A stretch of 64,000 bases of DNA from Clostridium_AW sp040797845. Its GTDB lineage: Bacteria; Bacillota; Clostridia; Clostridiales; Clostridiaceae. This document shows, piece after piece, positions 37,360 through 45,775 of this stretch. The stretch lies in assembly GCA_040797845.1 (NCBI GenBank), contig JBFNFA010000001.1, positions 434,001-498,000 of the forward strand, read 5' to 3'. The notes under the pieces are model-generated. The model saw nothing but the letters and a program-made list of their open reading frames with translations, did not search any database and was not told where the DNA came from. Position numbers and translations under genes: made by a program. Each line of letters begins with the position of its first letter. The first letter of the stretch is position 1.

Positions 37360-38119
37360 TTTGTACTCCTCCAAATCTTCTATCTCTATTTTGGTAGTCG
37401 TATATAGCTTTATGAAGATGTTTTACTTTAAAATCAGGCCATTTTATATTTGAGTACCAAAATTCTGAATAAGCACATTGCCATATTAAAAAGTTACTCA
37501 ATCTTTGTTCACCACTAGGTCGTATTATTAAATCTGGGTCAGGCATACCATTTGTGTATAAATATCTAGAAAATATATTCTCATCAATATTTTCAATTCT
37601 TATTTTACCTCTTTGAACATCTTTGAATAATAATTGCATGCCTTTTAATATGTCATCTCTTCCACCGTAATTAAGAGCTAAATTAAGAGTTAATCCATTA
37701 TTGTTTTTAGTTTTGGTATATGCAGCATTTAATTGATCTATGCATACTTTAGGTAATTTATTTATATCACCTATAGAATTTACTATAACATTATTTCTAT
37801 GCAATTCATCTATTTCTTTGTTTAAATATTCCACTAATAATTTCATTAGAGCATTTATTTCTTCAGTAGGTCTCTTCCAATTTTCCGTGGAAAAAGCATA
37901 TACGGTTAAATATTTAACGCCGATTTTATTGGATTCTTTTACTATTTCTCTTAAAGTTTCAACGCCAGCTTTATGTCCCATACTCCTTGGAAGCTTTTTT
38001 TCCTTAGCCCATCGTCCATTACCATCCATAATTATACCTATATGCTTTGGAATGTTATTCATATCAATTAATTGGTTACTACCTTTTACATCGTTTTTTT
38101 TAGTAAAAAAGTTCCACAT
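37352..38119 (-). CDS. uppS: Undecaprenyl diphosphate synthase
   Basis: UppS (255 aa from the chosen start) is the cis-prenyltransferase that makes the C55 lipid carrier for peptidoglycan and other envelope polymers. The catalytic segment is IGIIMDGNGRWA; other motifs are MGHKAG, YAFSTENWKRP and DLIIRPSGEQRLSNFL. The ATG at 38117-38119 follows GGAG. A longer frame starting at a TTG (38152) would begin in the frr terminator and is rejected. The carrier it makes would serve the polyprenyl cassette at 3.8-6.3 kb. Confidence 0.96.
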   Translation of the reverse strand: MWNFFTKKNDVKGSNQLIDMNNIPKHIGIIMDGNGRWAKEKKLPRSMGHKAGVETLREIVKESNKIGVKYLTVYAFSTENWKRPTEEINALMKLLVEYLNKEIDELHRNNVIVNSIGDINKLPKVCIDQLNAAYTKTKNNNGLTLNLALNYGGRDDILKGMQLLFKDVQRGKIRIENIDENIFSRYLYTNGMPDPDLIIRPSGEQRLSNFLIWQCAYSEFWYSNIKWPDFKVKHLHKAIYDYQNRDRRFGGVQSE

Positions 38120-38150
38120 ATATTTCTCCACTCCAACTTCCTTTAGTAAC

Positions 38151-38175
38151 AAAACCTGCGGAAAACGCAGGTTTT
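38151..38175 (-). terminator. Terminator after frr
   Basis: Stem AAAACCTGCG/CGCAGGTTTT (10 bp, 5-nt loop) directly after the frr stop. The U-tract is the TTTT at the stem foot only, so some read-through into uppS is likely. Confidence 0.75.
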
Positions 38176-38183
38176 AAAAAGTA

Positions 38184-38741
38184 TTAAATAGACATTATTT
38201 CTTTTTCTTTTACATCTAGAATTTTATCTATTTCTTTAACAAAATTATCGGTTTTCTTTTGAATTTCTTCTTCTGCTTTTTTAATATCATCTTCGGAAAT
38301 ATCAGCTTCCTTTTTTAGAGATTTTAATTTATCGTTACAATCTCTTCTTACAGCTCTTACAGCAATTTTTGCTTCTTCACCAGTTTTCCTAACGGTTTTA
38401 ACAATATTTTTTCTTGTCTCTTCTGTTAGTTCAGGTATTATTAACCTAATAACTACACCATCACTTGATGGATTTAACCCTAAATCTGATTTTAAAATAG
38501 CCTTTTCAATAGCTTTTATAGCTGCTTTATCCCAAGGTTGAATCTGTAAAATTCTTGGTTCAGGAACTGATACACTACCCAATTGATTTAAAGGCGTCAT
38601 AGTACCATAATATTCAGCTTCAATTTTATCTAACATAGCAGGATTAGCTCTTCCGGCTTTCATTGATGCTAAATCTTTTTTAAGTACATTTATAGTCTTT
38701 TGCATTTTTTCATCTGCATTATTAATTATGTCTTTTAACAT
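38184..38741 (-). CDS. frr: Ribosome recycling factor
   Basis: RRF (185 aa) splits post-termination ribosomes with EF-G. Family features are the three-helix-bundle segments LKKDLASMKAGRANPAMLD, YYGTMTPLNQLGSVSVPEPR and VRLIIPELTEETRKNIVK-like VIRLIIPELTEETR. ATG with GGGAGG. It follows pyrH by 14 bp and is presumably co-transcribed with it. Confidence 0.97.
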   Translation of the reverse strand: MLKDIINNADEKMQKTINVLKKDLASMKAGRANPAMLDKIEAEYYGTMTPLNQLGSVSVPEPRILQIQPWDKAAIKAIEKAILKSDLGLNPSSDGVVIRLIIPELTEETRKNIVKTVRKTGEEAKIAVRAVRRDCNDKLKSLKKEADISEDDIKKAEEEIQKKTDNFVKEIDKILDVKEKEIMSI

Positions 38742-38755
38742 ACTATTAACCTCCC

Positions 38756-39469
38756 TTATCCTTTACACACTAGTGTCCCCATTTTTTCGCCAGTTACGGC
38801 TTTCTTAATATTTTCAGGAGAATCAAGTCCAAATACTAAAATAGGAATATTGTTGTCCATGCATAAAGATGTGGCAGTAGAATCCATTACCTGAAGCCCC
38901 TTATCTAATACATCAATATAAGTTAATGTTTCAAACTTTTTAGCATCAGTATGTTTATACGGATCTTTATCATATACACCATCTACTTTTTTAGCTAATA
39001 GTATAACTTCTGCTTCTATTTCTGCTGCTCTTAGTGCTGCGGTAGTATCTGTTGAAAAATACGGGTTACCAGTTCCAGCTGCAAAAATAACCACTCTTCC
39101 CTTTTCTAAATGCCTCATAGCGCGTCTTCTTATAAAAGGTTCTGCTACTTCTTTCATTTCTATAGCAGTCTGTACTCTTGTATTAACACCCAATTGCTCA
39201 AGTGAGTCTTGAAGAGCCATTGCATTTATACAAGTAGCTAGCATTCCCATATAGTCAGCAGTGGTTCTATCCATGCCATCGCCATTTCTTCCTCTCCAGA
39301 TGTTTCCGCCACCTACTACTGCGCCTATTTCTACTCCCATGTCTACTAGTTCTTTTATTTGACTAGCTATTTCTGTAACAATTTCAAAATCAATTCCATA
39401 TCCTTTTTCGCCAGCTAAAGCCTCTCCTGAAAGCTTTAACATTATTCTTTTAAATTTAATATTATTCAT
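38756..39469 (-). CDS. pyrH: UMP kinase
   Basis: PyrH (237 aa) phosphorylates UMP to UDP. Amino-acid-kinase-fold motifs are RIMLKLSGEALAGEKGYGID, VVGGGNIWRGRNG, IFAAGTGNPYFSTDTTAALRA and KKVDGVYDKDP. ATG; GGAGGTATAAT upstream. A perfect 11-bp inverted repeat lies just before its ribosome binding site. Confidence 0.97.
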   Translation of the reverse strand: MNNIKFKRIMLKLSGEALAGEKGYGIDFEIVTEIASQIKELVDMGVEIGAVVGGGNIWRGRNGDGMDRTTADYMGMLATCINAMALQDSLEQLGVNTRVQTAIEMKEVAEPFIRRRAMRHLEKGRVVIFAAGTGNPYFSTDTTAALRAAEIEAEVILLAKKVDGVYDKDPYKHTDAKKFETLTYIDVLDKGLQVMDSTATSLCMDNNIPILVFGLDSPENIKKAVTGEKMGTLVCKG

Positions 39470-39490
39470 ATATATTATACCTCCAAAATG

Positions 39491-39515
39491 TTAAAAATTA
39501 CATAGTAATTTTTAA
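39491..39515. promoter_or_regulatory. Inverted repeat upstream of pyrH
   Basis: TTAAAAATTAC-ATA-GTAATTTTTAA: two perfect 11-bp arms with a 3-bp centre, about 20 bp before the pyrH start and between the tsf terminator and pyrH. It may be an operator or a small hairpin in the leader. AT-rich composition lowers its weight. Confidence 0.4.
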
Positions 39516-39538
39516 ATTGAATGGATTTGTATTTTAAA

Positions 39539-39565
39539 AAAAGAGAACACCTGGTGTTCTCTTTT
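39539..39565 (-). terminator. Terminator of the rpsB-tsf operon
   Basis: Stem AAAAGAGAACAC/GTGTTCTCTTTT (12 bp, 3-nt loop), followed on the minus strand by TTAAAATAC. It lies 13 bp after tsf. Confidence 0.85.
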
Positions 39566-39577
39566 AAATTATCAGTA

Positions 39578-40495
39578 CTATTGCTGCATCTGTTTTCTTA
39601 CTTCTTCAGCAAAGTCTTCTTCTATCTTTTCTATTCCTTCGCCTCTTTCAAATCTTACATAACCAGTTACTGTTATTTCTGCTCCAACTTCTTTGGATTT
39701 TTCATTTAAGTATTTTGTTATTGTTAAATCAGGATTTTTAACCCAAAGTTGTTCTATTAAGCAGTTTTCTTTATAGTATTTTTCAATTCTTCCGTCAACC
39801 ATTTTGTCAACGATTTTTTCTGGTTTTCCTTCATTTAATGCTTGAACTCTATATATTTCTCTTTCTTTATTTAAAACATCCTGGTCAACTGCATCTCTAT
39901 TTAAGAAGGATGGATTAGCTGCTGCTACTTGCATAGCAACATCTTTAGCTACTTCAGTTAATATTTCGCTATCTTTTTCACATTCTAATTTAACAAGAAC
40001 GCCTATTCTTCCAGCACCGTGAATGTAGCTTTCTACTACACCATTGCCAACAACGAAGTTACTAAATCTTCTTATTGACATATTTTCTCCTAATTTTGCT
40101 ATTAAAGCTGTAAGAGCATCTTTAATAGTAGTGCTTTCATCAGCTATGTATTTTTCTTCTACAAGCTCTTCAACAGTAGTTGCTTTAGTTAAAAGAGCCT
40201 GCTTTGCAATGTTTGAAGCTAATAATTTAAATTCATCATTAGCAGCAACAAAGTCTGTTTCGCAGTTTACTTCAACTATAGCTCCACTTCTCTTGTCATC
40301 TGATATGTAAGTTTGAACTAGACCTTCAGCAGCAATTCTTCCAGCTTTCTTAGCAGCAGCTGCTAAACCTTTTTCTCTTAATATTTCTACAGCCTTTTCC
40401 ATATCTCCGTTGCATTCGGATAAAGCTTTTTTACAGTCCATCATACCTGCTCCGGTTTTTTCTCTTAATTCCTTAACCATTTGTGCAGTAATCAT
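39578..40495 (-). CDS. tsf: Elongation factor Ts
   Basis: EF-Ts (305 aa) is the nucleotide exchange factor for EF-Tu. The UBA-like N-terminus VKELREKTGAGMMDCKKAL is diagnostic, and IVEVNCETDFVAAN plus YIHGAGRIGVLVKLECE mark the core. ATG with AGGAGG. It is expressed with rpsB through a hairpin-containing spacer. Confidence 0.98.
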   Translation of the reverse strand: MITAQMVKELREKTGAGMMDCKKALSECNGDMEKAVEILREKGLAAAAKKAGRIAAEGLVQTYISDDKRSGAIVEVNCETDFVAANDEFKLLASNIAKQALLTKATTVEELVEEKYIADESTTIKDALTALIAKLGENMSIRRFSNFVVGNGVVESYIHGAGRIGVLVKLECEKDSEILTEVAKDVAMQVAAANPSFLNRDAVDQDVLNKEREIYRVQALNEGKPEKIVDKMVDGRIEKYYKENCLIEQLWVKNPDLTITKYLNEKSKEVGAEITVTGYVRFERGEGIEKIEEDFAEEVRKQMQQ

Positions 40496-40525
40496 AATCA
40501 GTTCCTCCTGTTCTATTTACTTGTT

Positions 40526-40560
40526 AAAAGGTAAATGGACACAAGATCCATCTACCTTTT
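40526..40560 (-). terminator. Intergenic hairpin between rpsB and tsf
   Basis: Arms AAAAGGTAAATGGA and TCCATCTACCTTTT pair with one mismatch around a 7-nt loop. There is little U-tract past the stem, so it is more likely a partial terminator or stability element that sets the S2 to EF-Ts ratio. Confidence 0.6.
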
Positions 40561-40563
40561 TTA

Positions 40564-41265
40564 TTACTCAGCTAATTGTTCACCTTGTCTTCCTTCTAAA
40601 ACAGCGTCAGCCATTTTTGCAGTTATTAATTTAACAGCTCTTATAGCATCGTCATTTCCTGGAATTACATAGTCAACTTCATCTGGATCACAGTTAGTAT
40701 CTACAATAGCTACTACTGGTATACCTAAAATTTTAGCTTCTGAAATAGCATTTTTTTCTTTTCTTGGATCTACTACAAATAGAGCTCCAACATTTCTGGA
40801 ATCCATGTTTTTGATTCCGCCTAAGTTCTTTTCAAGTTTTTCTTCTTCAAGCTTAAGTTTAGTAACTTCTTTCTTTGGAAGAACGTCAAATGTTCCATCT
40901 TGTTCCATTTGTTCTAATTCTTCTAAAGTTTTTATTCTTCCTTTTATTGTTGAGAAGTTAGTTAACATACCACCTAGCCATCTGTTATTAACGAAGTGCA
41001 TGTTAGATCTTACAGCTTCTTCTTGAATTGCTTCTTGAGCTTGCTTTTTAGTTCCAACAAATAGAACATCTTTTCCTTCAGCAGAAACTTCTTTTATAAA
41101 GTTGTAAGCTTCTTCTACTTTCTTTACAGTCTTCTGTAAATCTATGATATAGATTCCGTTTCTTTCTGTAAAGATGTATGGAGCCATCTTAGGGTTCCAT
41201 CTTCTTGTTTGGTGTCCAAAATGTACACCAGCTTCTAGTAATTGTTTCATTGATATTACTGACAT
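40564..41265 (-). CDS. rpsB: 30S ribosomal protein uS2
   Basis: S2 (233 aa) joins the 30S subunit late and is needed for S1 binding in many bacteria. Motifs are MKQLLEAGVHFGHQTRRWNPKMAPYIF, LFVGTKKQAQEA, NNRWLGGMLTNF and VVDPRKEKNAI. The ATG at 41263-41265 (MSVISMKQL) follows AAGGAGG; a frame from 41304 would translate the leader and is rejected. Confidence 0.98.
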   Translation of the reverse strand: MSVISMKQLLEAGVHFGHQTRRWNPKMAPYIFTERNGIYIIDLQKTVKKVEEAYNFIKEVSAEGKDVLFVGTKKQAQEAIQEEAVRSNMHFVNNRWLGGMLTNFSTIKGRIKTLEELEQMEQDGTFDVLPKKEVTKLKLEEEKLEKNLGGIKNMDSRNVGALFVVDPRKEKNAISEAKILGIPVVAIVDTNCDPDEVDYVIPGNDDAIRAVKLITAKMADAVLEGRQGEQLAE

Positions 41266-41368
41266 AAAATTTACCTCCTTGGTTTTAACCTCCATTACCG
41301 TCATATCTATAAACTACCATATGGCACCATTCATAGATTAGGTAATGTGTGTATTTTTCTTACCTAGT
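41266..41368 (-). promoter_or_regulatory. rpsB leader RNA (candidate S2 autoregulatory element)
   Basis: The 5' UTR of about 100 nt opens with AGGTAA-N14-TTACCT, followed by CTATGAAT-N14-GTTTATAG (one G-U pair). Two further hairpin-prone segments reach the AAGGAGG. Ribosomal protein S2 represses its own mRNA in several bacteria, so a structured rpsB leader is expected. I cannot confirm a match to a described family. Confidence 0.6.
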
Positions 41369-41370
41369 GT

Positions 41371-41399
41371 AGTATATCATATGAATTTATTCTATTCAA
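41371..41399 (-). promoter_or_regulatory. Extended sigma-A promoter of rpsB-tsf
   Basis: Minus-strand -35 TTGAAT (41394-41399), 17-base spacer ending in TGA, -10 TATACT (41371-41376). The TG one base before the -10 makes it an extended -10 promoter, suitable for a highly expressed ribosomal operon. Confidence 0.8.
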
Positions 41400-41448
41400 T
41401 AAAAATATTTAAAAAACCTAATAAATGGATTGTTTTTTAGAAATATAT

Positions 41449-41479
41449 AAGCAGGATGTAAATATATTGCACCCTGCTT
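41449..41479 (-). terminator. Terminator after codY
   Basis: Stem AAGCAGG/CCTGCTT with a 17-nt loop that can extend the pairing. On the minus strand TATATATTTCT follows; the U-tract is modest. Confidence 0.6.
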
Positions 41480-41485
41480 TAGAAA

Positions 41486-42262
41486 TTATTTAATTTTTTT
41501 CAACTCTTCTAAAAGTTTTTCATTAAGAATTTTAATGTGTGTTCCTTTCATACCTAAGGATCTGGATTCTATAACACCAGCACTTTCAAACTTTCTTAAT
41601 GCATTTACTATAACTGATCTAGTTATTCCTACCTTATCAGCTATTTTAGAAGCAACAAGTAATCCTTCAGTTCCGTCTAACTCATTGAATATATGTTCTA
41701 CAGCTTCTAATTCAGAATAGGATAATGTTCCTATAGCAAGTTGAACTACAGCTTTCTTTCTTGCTTCTTCTTCTATTTCATCTTGTTTTGCTCTCAAGAT
41801 TTCCATTCCAATTATAGTTGCGCTGTACTCAGCCAAAATTAAATCATCATCTGTAAATAGATCATCAAATCTAGCTAATAATAATGTACCTAATCTTTCT
41901 CTGTTACCATTTATAGGTACTATAGTAGTGTTTTTATTTTCTATAGCACATTCTCCATGTTCTTCAAAGACACATTTACCGTTATTTGTTAAGTTTGATA
42001 AAGTTTCATGAACGTTTAATAATTTATTGTTATAAAAGTCTGGGAATCTCATTTCCTCAACAACTCTATCTTTAACTACATTACATTCGAAACCTGTAGA
42101 TAAATCATATCCTAAGATTTTACCTTTTTTACTTAATATATATATATTACAGTTTAATACATCACTTAAAAGCTTACATATATCGTCAAATACTACTGGC
42201 TCAGTACCAGACTTTTGTAGTATTTTATTTAGTTTTCTTGTTTTATTTAATAGCGATGACAT
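41486..42262 (-). CDS. codY: GTP- and branched-chain-amino-acid-sensing repressor CodY
   Basis: CodY (258 aa from the ATG at 42260-42262) represses nutrient-stress, transport and, in pathogenic clostridia, toxin genes when GTP and isoleucine/valine are plentiful. The N-terminal GAF-like domain begins LLNKTRKLNKILQKSG and contains RFPDFYNNKLL. The C-terminal winged helix has ASKIADKVGITRSVIVNALRKFESAGVIESRSLGMKGTHIKI. GGAGG lies ten bases before the ATG; a TTG two codons earlier is only four bases away. It is between rpsB and topA, the usual clostridial place. Confidence 0.97.
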   Translation of the reverse strand: MSSLLNKTRKLNKILQKSGTEPVVFDDICKLLSDVLNCNIYILSKKGKILGYDLSTGFECNVVKDRVVEEMRFPDFYNNKLLNVHETLSNLTNNGKCVFEEHGECAIENKNTTIVPINGNRERLGTLLLARFDDLFTDDDLILAEYSATIIGMEILRAKQDEIEEEARKKAVVQLAIGTLSYSELEAVEHIFNELDGTEGLLVASKIADKVGITRSVIVNALRKFESAGVIESRSLGMKGTHIKILNEKLLEELKKIK

Positions 42263-42394
42263 GTTCAAAATTCCTCCTCTAAAATTTAAATATAAACTGA
42301 TATCTATAATCGAATAAAATAAATTGTCCTTTTATATTATCAGGATTTTTAAGACTTTTTTTAATATTTAGAATTGTTTGTCTTGTATTTAATA

Positions 42395-42423
42395 ATAATA
42401 TCATACTAATTATTAAATTTCAA
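42395..42423 (-). promoter_or_regulatory. Extended sigma-A promoter of codY
   Basis: Minus-strand -35 TTGAAA (42418-42423), 17-base spacer ending in TGA, -10 TATTAT (42395-42400). It leaves a 130-nt AT-rich 5' UTR. No AATTTTCWGAAAATT CodY box was found there. Confidence 0.65.
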
Positions 42424-42476
42424 CCATATTAGGGTAATTTTTAATATAATATTAACATTTATTCGACAAAATCCAC

Positions 42477-44564
42477 TCAATTATTTCCTTCAGTATAAAC
42501 TTTGTTTTTACACTCCTCATTTGTACATTCGAGATAATTTCCTTTAGCTTTACTATATTTTTTAACCATATTCCCGCTGCATACAGAACATTTTTCATCA
42601 ACAGGTTCAAACCAACTTACAAATGTACATTCTGGATATTTGCTACATCCATAAAATTTTCTACCTTTTTTACTCTTTTTAACAACTATATTTCCACCAC
42701 ATTTAGGGCATTTAGCGTCTACTTCTTCAACTATGGCTTTTGTATTTTTACATTCAGGATATCCAGGACATGCTAAAAATTGTCCGAATCTTCCTTGCTT
42801 GATTACCATGTATTTACCACATTTTTCGCATTGAGTGTCAGTTACTTTATCTTCAATAGTTACTTTAGCAACTTCTTTTTCAGCTACAGCTATAAGATCT
42901 CTTAAAGGGTTAAAGAATTCACCAACTATTTTAGTCCAATCTTCAGATCCTTCCTCTACACTATCTAATTTATCTTCCATCTCAGCTGTAAACTCTACGT
43001 CTACTATAGGTTTAAAATACTCAGCCATAATATCATTTACTATAAAACCTAACTCTGTAGATTTAAGGGTTTTCTTTTCTCTTTCAATGTACTTTCTTTC
43101 TAATAAAGTTGATATTATAGGAGCATAGGTACTCGGTCTTCCTATTCCGTTTTCTTCTAAGGTCTTAACTAAAGTAGCTTCAGAAAATCTGCCAGGAGGT
43201 TGAGTAAAATGCTGCTTTCCTTCAATTGCTTTTTTTATAAGATTTTCACCTATGGATAATTCTGGAAGCTTTATATTTTCTTTTTCGTCATCAGTAGAGT
43301 ATTCATACACTTTCATGAAACCGTCAAATACTACTGTTGAACCTGATGCTTTAAATAAATAAGGACCATTTTCCACTTCAATAGTAATTGTATTTAATTT
43401 AGAGGAAGCCATTTGGCAAGCTATGAATCTATTCCAGATTAAACTATATATTTTAAACTGTTCATCCGTTAAGCTATTTCTTGCTATACTAGGAGTGATT
43501 TCAATATTTGTTGGTCTTATAGCTTCATGAGCGTCTTGTATATTCTTTTTACTTTTATATTCTTTTGGCGCCTCTGGAAGATATTCTTTTCCAAAGTTAT
43601 TTGTTATATAGCTTTGAGCTGCTTCCTGAGCTTCTTTTGATATTCTTAAAGAGTCTGTTCTCATATAAGTAATTAAACCTACAGTACCATGTCCTTTTAT
43701 ATCAATTCCTTCATATAACTGTTGAGCAATAGACATAGTTCTCTTTGTTGTAAAGTTTAATTTTCTATAAGCGTCCTGCTGCAATGTACTAGTGGTAAAA
43801 GGAGGTAATGGATTCTTAGCTTTGGTAGATTTTTTAATATTTTTAACCTTAAAATCTTTATCGTTTAAATCACTTATAATTTTATCATTTTCTTCTTTAT
43901 TGTTAATTTCTATTTTTTTATTATTCTTTGACCAAAGTTTAACTAAGAAAGTTCCTTTATCCTTTTCCTTTTTTAAATTACATTCTATACTCCAATATTC
44001 TTTAGGGATAAACTTTTCTATTTCTCTCTCTCTATCACACAATAATTTTAAAGCAACAGATTGAACTCTACCTGCACTTAATCCCCATTTTACTTTCTTC
44101 CATAATATAGGGCTAATTTCATACCCAACTAATCTATCTAACACTCTTCTAGCTTGTTGGGCATTGACTAAGTCTAAATTTATTTCTCTTGGTTCTTTGA
44201 TAGCATTTTTTATAGCATTTTTAGTGATTTCGTGAAACACTATTCTGCACTTTTTTCCTTCATCCATCTTTAAAGCTTTTAATAAGTGCCAAGATATAGC
44301 TTCTCCTTCTCTATCTGGGTCAGTAGCTAAATATATTTCATCACATTTTTTAGCTTCTTTTTTTAGCTTTTCTAATAACTCCCCTTTACCTCTTATAGTT
44401 ATATATTTAGGAGCATAATTATTATCTATATCAACGCCCAATTGACTTTTGGGCAAGTCTCTTACATGACCCATAGAGGCTTCTACTATAAAATTTTTAC
44501 CTAAATATTTTCCGATAGTTTTAGCTTTAGCTGGTGATTCTACTATAACAAGTTTTTGTCCCAT
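42477..44564 (-). CDS. topA: DNA topoisomerase I
   Basis: TopA (695 aa) relaxes negative supercoils by single-strand passage. The Toprim motif opens the protein (GQKLVIVESPAKAKTIGKYL); the DxDxE acid cluster is in LATDPDREGEAISWH; the active-site tyrosine is in GLITYMRTDSLRIS. Three C-terminal four-cysteine zinc fingers are intact (for example CEKCGKYMVIKQGRFG then CPGYPEC). No Shine-Dalgarno stands at normal distance from the ATG. The nearest strong one (CACCCCC on the plus strand, GGGGGTG in mRNA, 44594-44600) is 29 bases away, across a perfect hairpin. Confidence 0.97.
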   Translation of the reverse strand: MGQKLVIVESPAKAKTIGKYLGKNFIVEASMGHVRDLPKSQLGVDIDNNYAPKYITIRGKGELLEKLKKEAKKCDEIYLATDPDREGEAISWHLLKALKMDEGKKCRIVFHEITKNAIKNAIKEPREINLDLVNAQQARRVLDRLVGYEISPILWKKVKWGLSAGRVQSVALKLLCDREREIEKFIPKEYWSIECNLKKEKDKGTFLVKLWSKNNKKIEINNKEENDKIISDLNDKDFKVKNIKKSTKAKNPLPPFTTSTLQQDAYRKLNFTTKRTMSIAQQLYEGIDIKGHGTVGLITYMRTDSLRISKEAQEAAQSYITNNFGKEYLPEAPKEYKSKKNIQDAHEAIRPTNIEITPSIARNSLTDEQFKIYSLIWNRFIACQMASSKLNTITIEVENGPYLFKASGSTVVFDGFMKVYEYSTDDEKENIKLPELSIGENLIKKAIEGKQHFTQPPGRFSEATLVKTLEENGIGRPSTYAPIISTLLERKYIEREKKTLKSTELGFIVNDIMAEYFKPIVDVEFTAEMEDKLDSVEEGSEDWTKIVGEFFNPLRDLIAVAEKEVAKVTIEDKVTDTQCEKCGKYMVIKQGRFGQFLACPGYPECKNTKAIVEEVDAKCPKCGGNIVVKKSKKGRKFYGCSKYPECTFVSWFEPVDEKCSVCSGNMVKKYSKAKGNYLECTNEECKNKVYTEGNN

Positions 44565-44570
44565 CTTAAT

Positions 44571-44600
44571 TTCTGATAAATAATATCAGAATACACCCCC
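44571..44600 (-). promoter_or_regulatory. Hairpin-spaced ribosome binding site of topA
   Basis: In mRNA order: GGGGGTG (44600-44594), two bases, TTCTGATA-N5-TATCAGAA stem-loop (44591-44571), six bases, ATG. Folding the 21-nt hairpin leaves an effective spacing of eight bases. A second TATCAGAAATTA copy lies just upstream (44609-44620), so an alternative pairing with the first arm is possible. This could switch translation. Confidence 0.6.
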
Positions 44601-44677
44601 TATTCAACTAATTTCTGATAAGATTATTTATATCCTTAATTTTAATTTATATAACATAGAATTTGAAAATTAATATA

Positions 44678-45763
44678 TTAAATACTATTTGCAATTCTAA
44701 CATAATAATTACCAGAAAGGCAAGTTATTTGATTTTTAACTTGCAATTCAAATAATACCTCATATAGTTCCTTTATGTCAATATTCGTTATTTTATACAA
44801 ATCATCTATATGTATGGGATCACTACATAATATATTATATATTTTTTTCTCAACTATATTTAAAGCATTATTTTCATTTTCACTTATAGTATTATAATTC
44901 ATATTGATCATGTGAAAGATATCTTCAATGGATGTTAATGGATAAGCTCCATCTTTTATTAGCTTGTTGGTTCCTTTACTAGTGTCGCAAAATATAGAAC
45001 CTGGCACAGCTAATACGTCTTTACCCTGTTCTAATGCGCAACCAGCAGTAATTAGTGTTCCACTTTTTTCCGAGGCTTCTATAACGATTAAAACGTCTCC
45101 TAGTCCGCTAATTATTCTATTTCTTAATGGAAAATTATAGGCATATGGTTTAGTTCCAGGAGGATATTCAGATATGATACATCCTTTTTCTAATATTTTA
45201 TAATATAGATCTCTATTGATCTTTGGATATATTACATCAATACCAGAACCTAGTATAGCACAAGTATAGGTATTGTTTTTTAATGCTCCCCAATGAGCAA
45301 AAGCATCAATACCCATAGCCATCCCACTTATAATGTTGACTTCTCTTTTACTTAGCTCTCTACATACTATATCAGTTACTTTTCTTCCATAATAGGAAGC
45401 TTTTCGTGAGCCAACAATGCTTACTGACGGAGCGTTTAGTTTAGAAATATTTCCTTTATAATAGAGAATGGAGGGTGCATCCTCTAAGTTTCGTAATTTA
45501 TTAGGATATGATTGATTAAAATAATCAATTACTTTAATATGATTAAGGTTTACCAAATCAATTAAGGCGTTTATTTTTAACATATCCCAACTCTTTAATA
45601 ATTTTATCTTTAAAATACTTTCATCTAATTCGCCATTAAATACTTTTCTATCTGAATTGCAATAGTTATATATTTTCTCAGTACTTCCTAGTTTTTTTAA
45701 TATATAAAGCTTTAACTTATTAGATATTTTAATAGTAGAATACCATACATCATAGATTGTCAC
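44678..45763 (-). CDS. dprA: DNA processing protein DprA (Smf)
   Basis: DprA (361 aa) binds incoming single-stranded DNA in natural transformation and loads RecA on it. The Rossmann-fold core carries SIVGSRKASYYGRKV, ISGMAMGIDAFAHWGAL, AILGSGIDVIYP and ASEKSGTLITAGCALEQGKDVLAVPGS. A C-terminal winged helix resembling DprA domain 3 follows. The start is GTG, seven bases after AAGGAGG. It lies 13 bp after the comM remnant, so in this lysogen its normal operon partner is interrupted and transcription must come from the prophage side or a local promoter. Confidence 0.95.
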   Translation of the reverse strand: MTIYDVWYSTIKISNKLKLYILKKLGSTEKIYNYCNSDRKVFNGELDESILKIKLLKSWDMLKINALIDLVNLNHIKVIDYFNQSYPNKLRNLEDAPSILYYKGNISKLNAPSVSIVGSRKASYYGRKVTDIVCRELSKREVNIISGMAMGIDAFAHWGALKNNTYTCAILGSGIDVIYPKINRDLYYKILEKGCIISEYPPGTKPYAYNFPLRNRIISGLGDVLIVIEASEKSGTLITAGCALEQGKDVLAVPGSIFCDTSKGTNKLIKDGAYPLTSIEDIFHMINMNYNTISENENNALNIVEKKIYNILCSDPIHIDDLYKITNIDIKELYEVLFELQVKNQITCLSGNYYVRIANSI

Positions 45764-45775
45764 ATAAAAACCTCC

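Noticed and set aside
38120..38152. Extended uppS start at the TTG near 38152
   Set aside because: It begins at the foot of the frr terminator and has no Shine-Dalgarno; the ATG at 38117-38119 follows GGAG and gives the normal UppS N-terminus.
41266..41304. Thirteen extra N-terminal residues of S2
   Set aside because: They would be translated from the rpsB leader; AAGGAGG precedes the ATG at 41263-41265.
42269..42476. CodY box in its own promoter region
   Set aside because: No sequence close to AATTTTCWGAAAATT was found between topA and codY.
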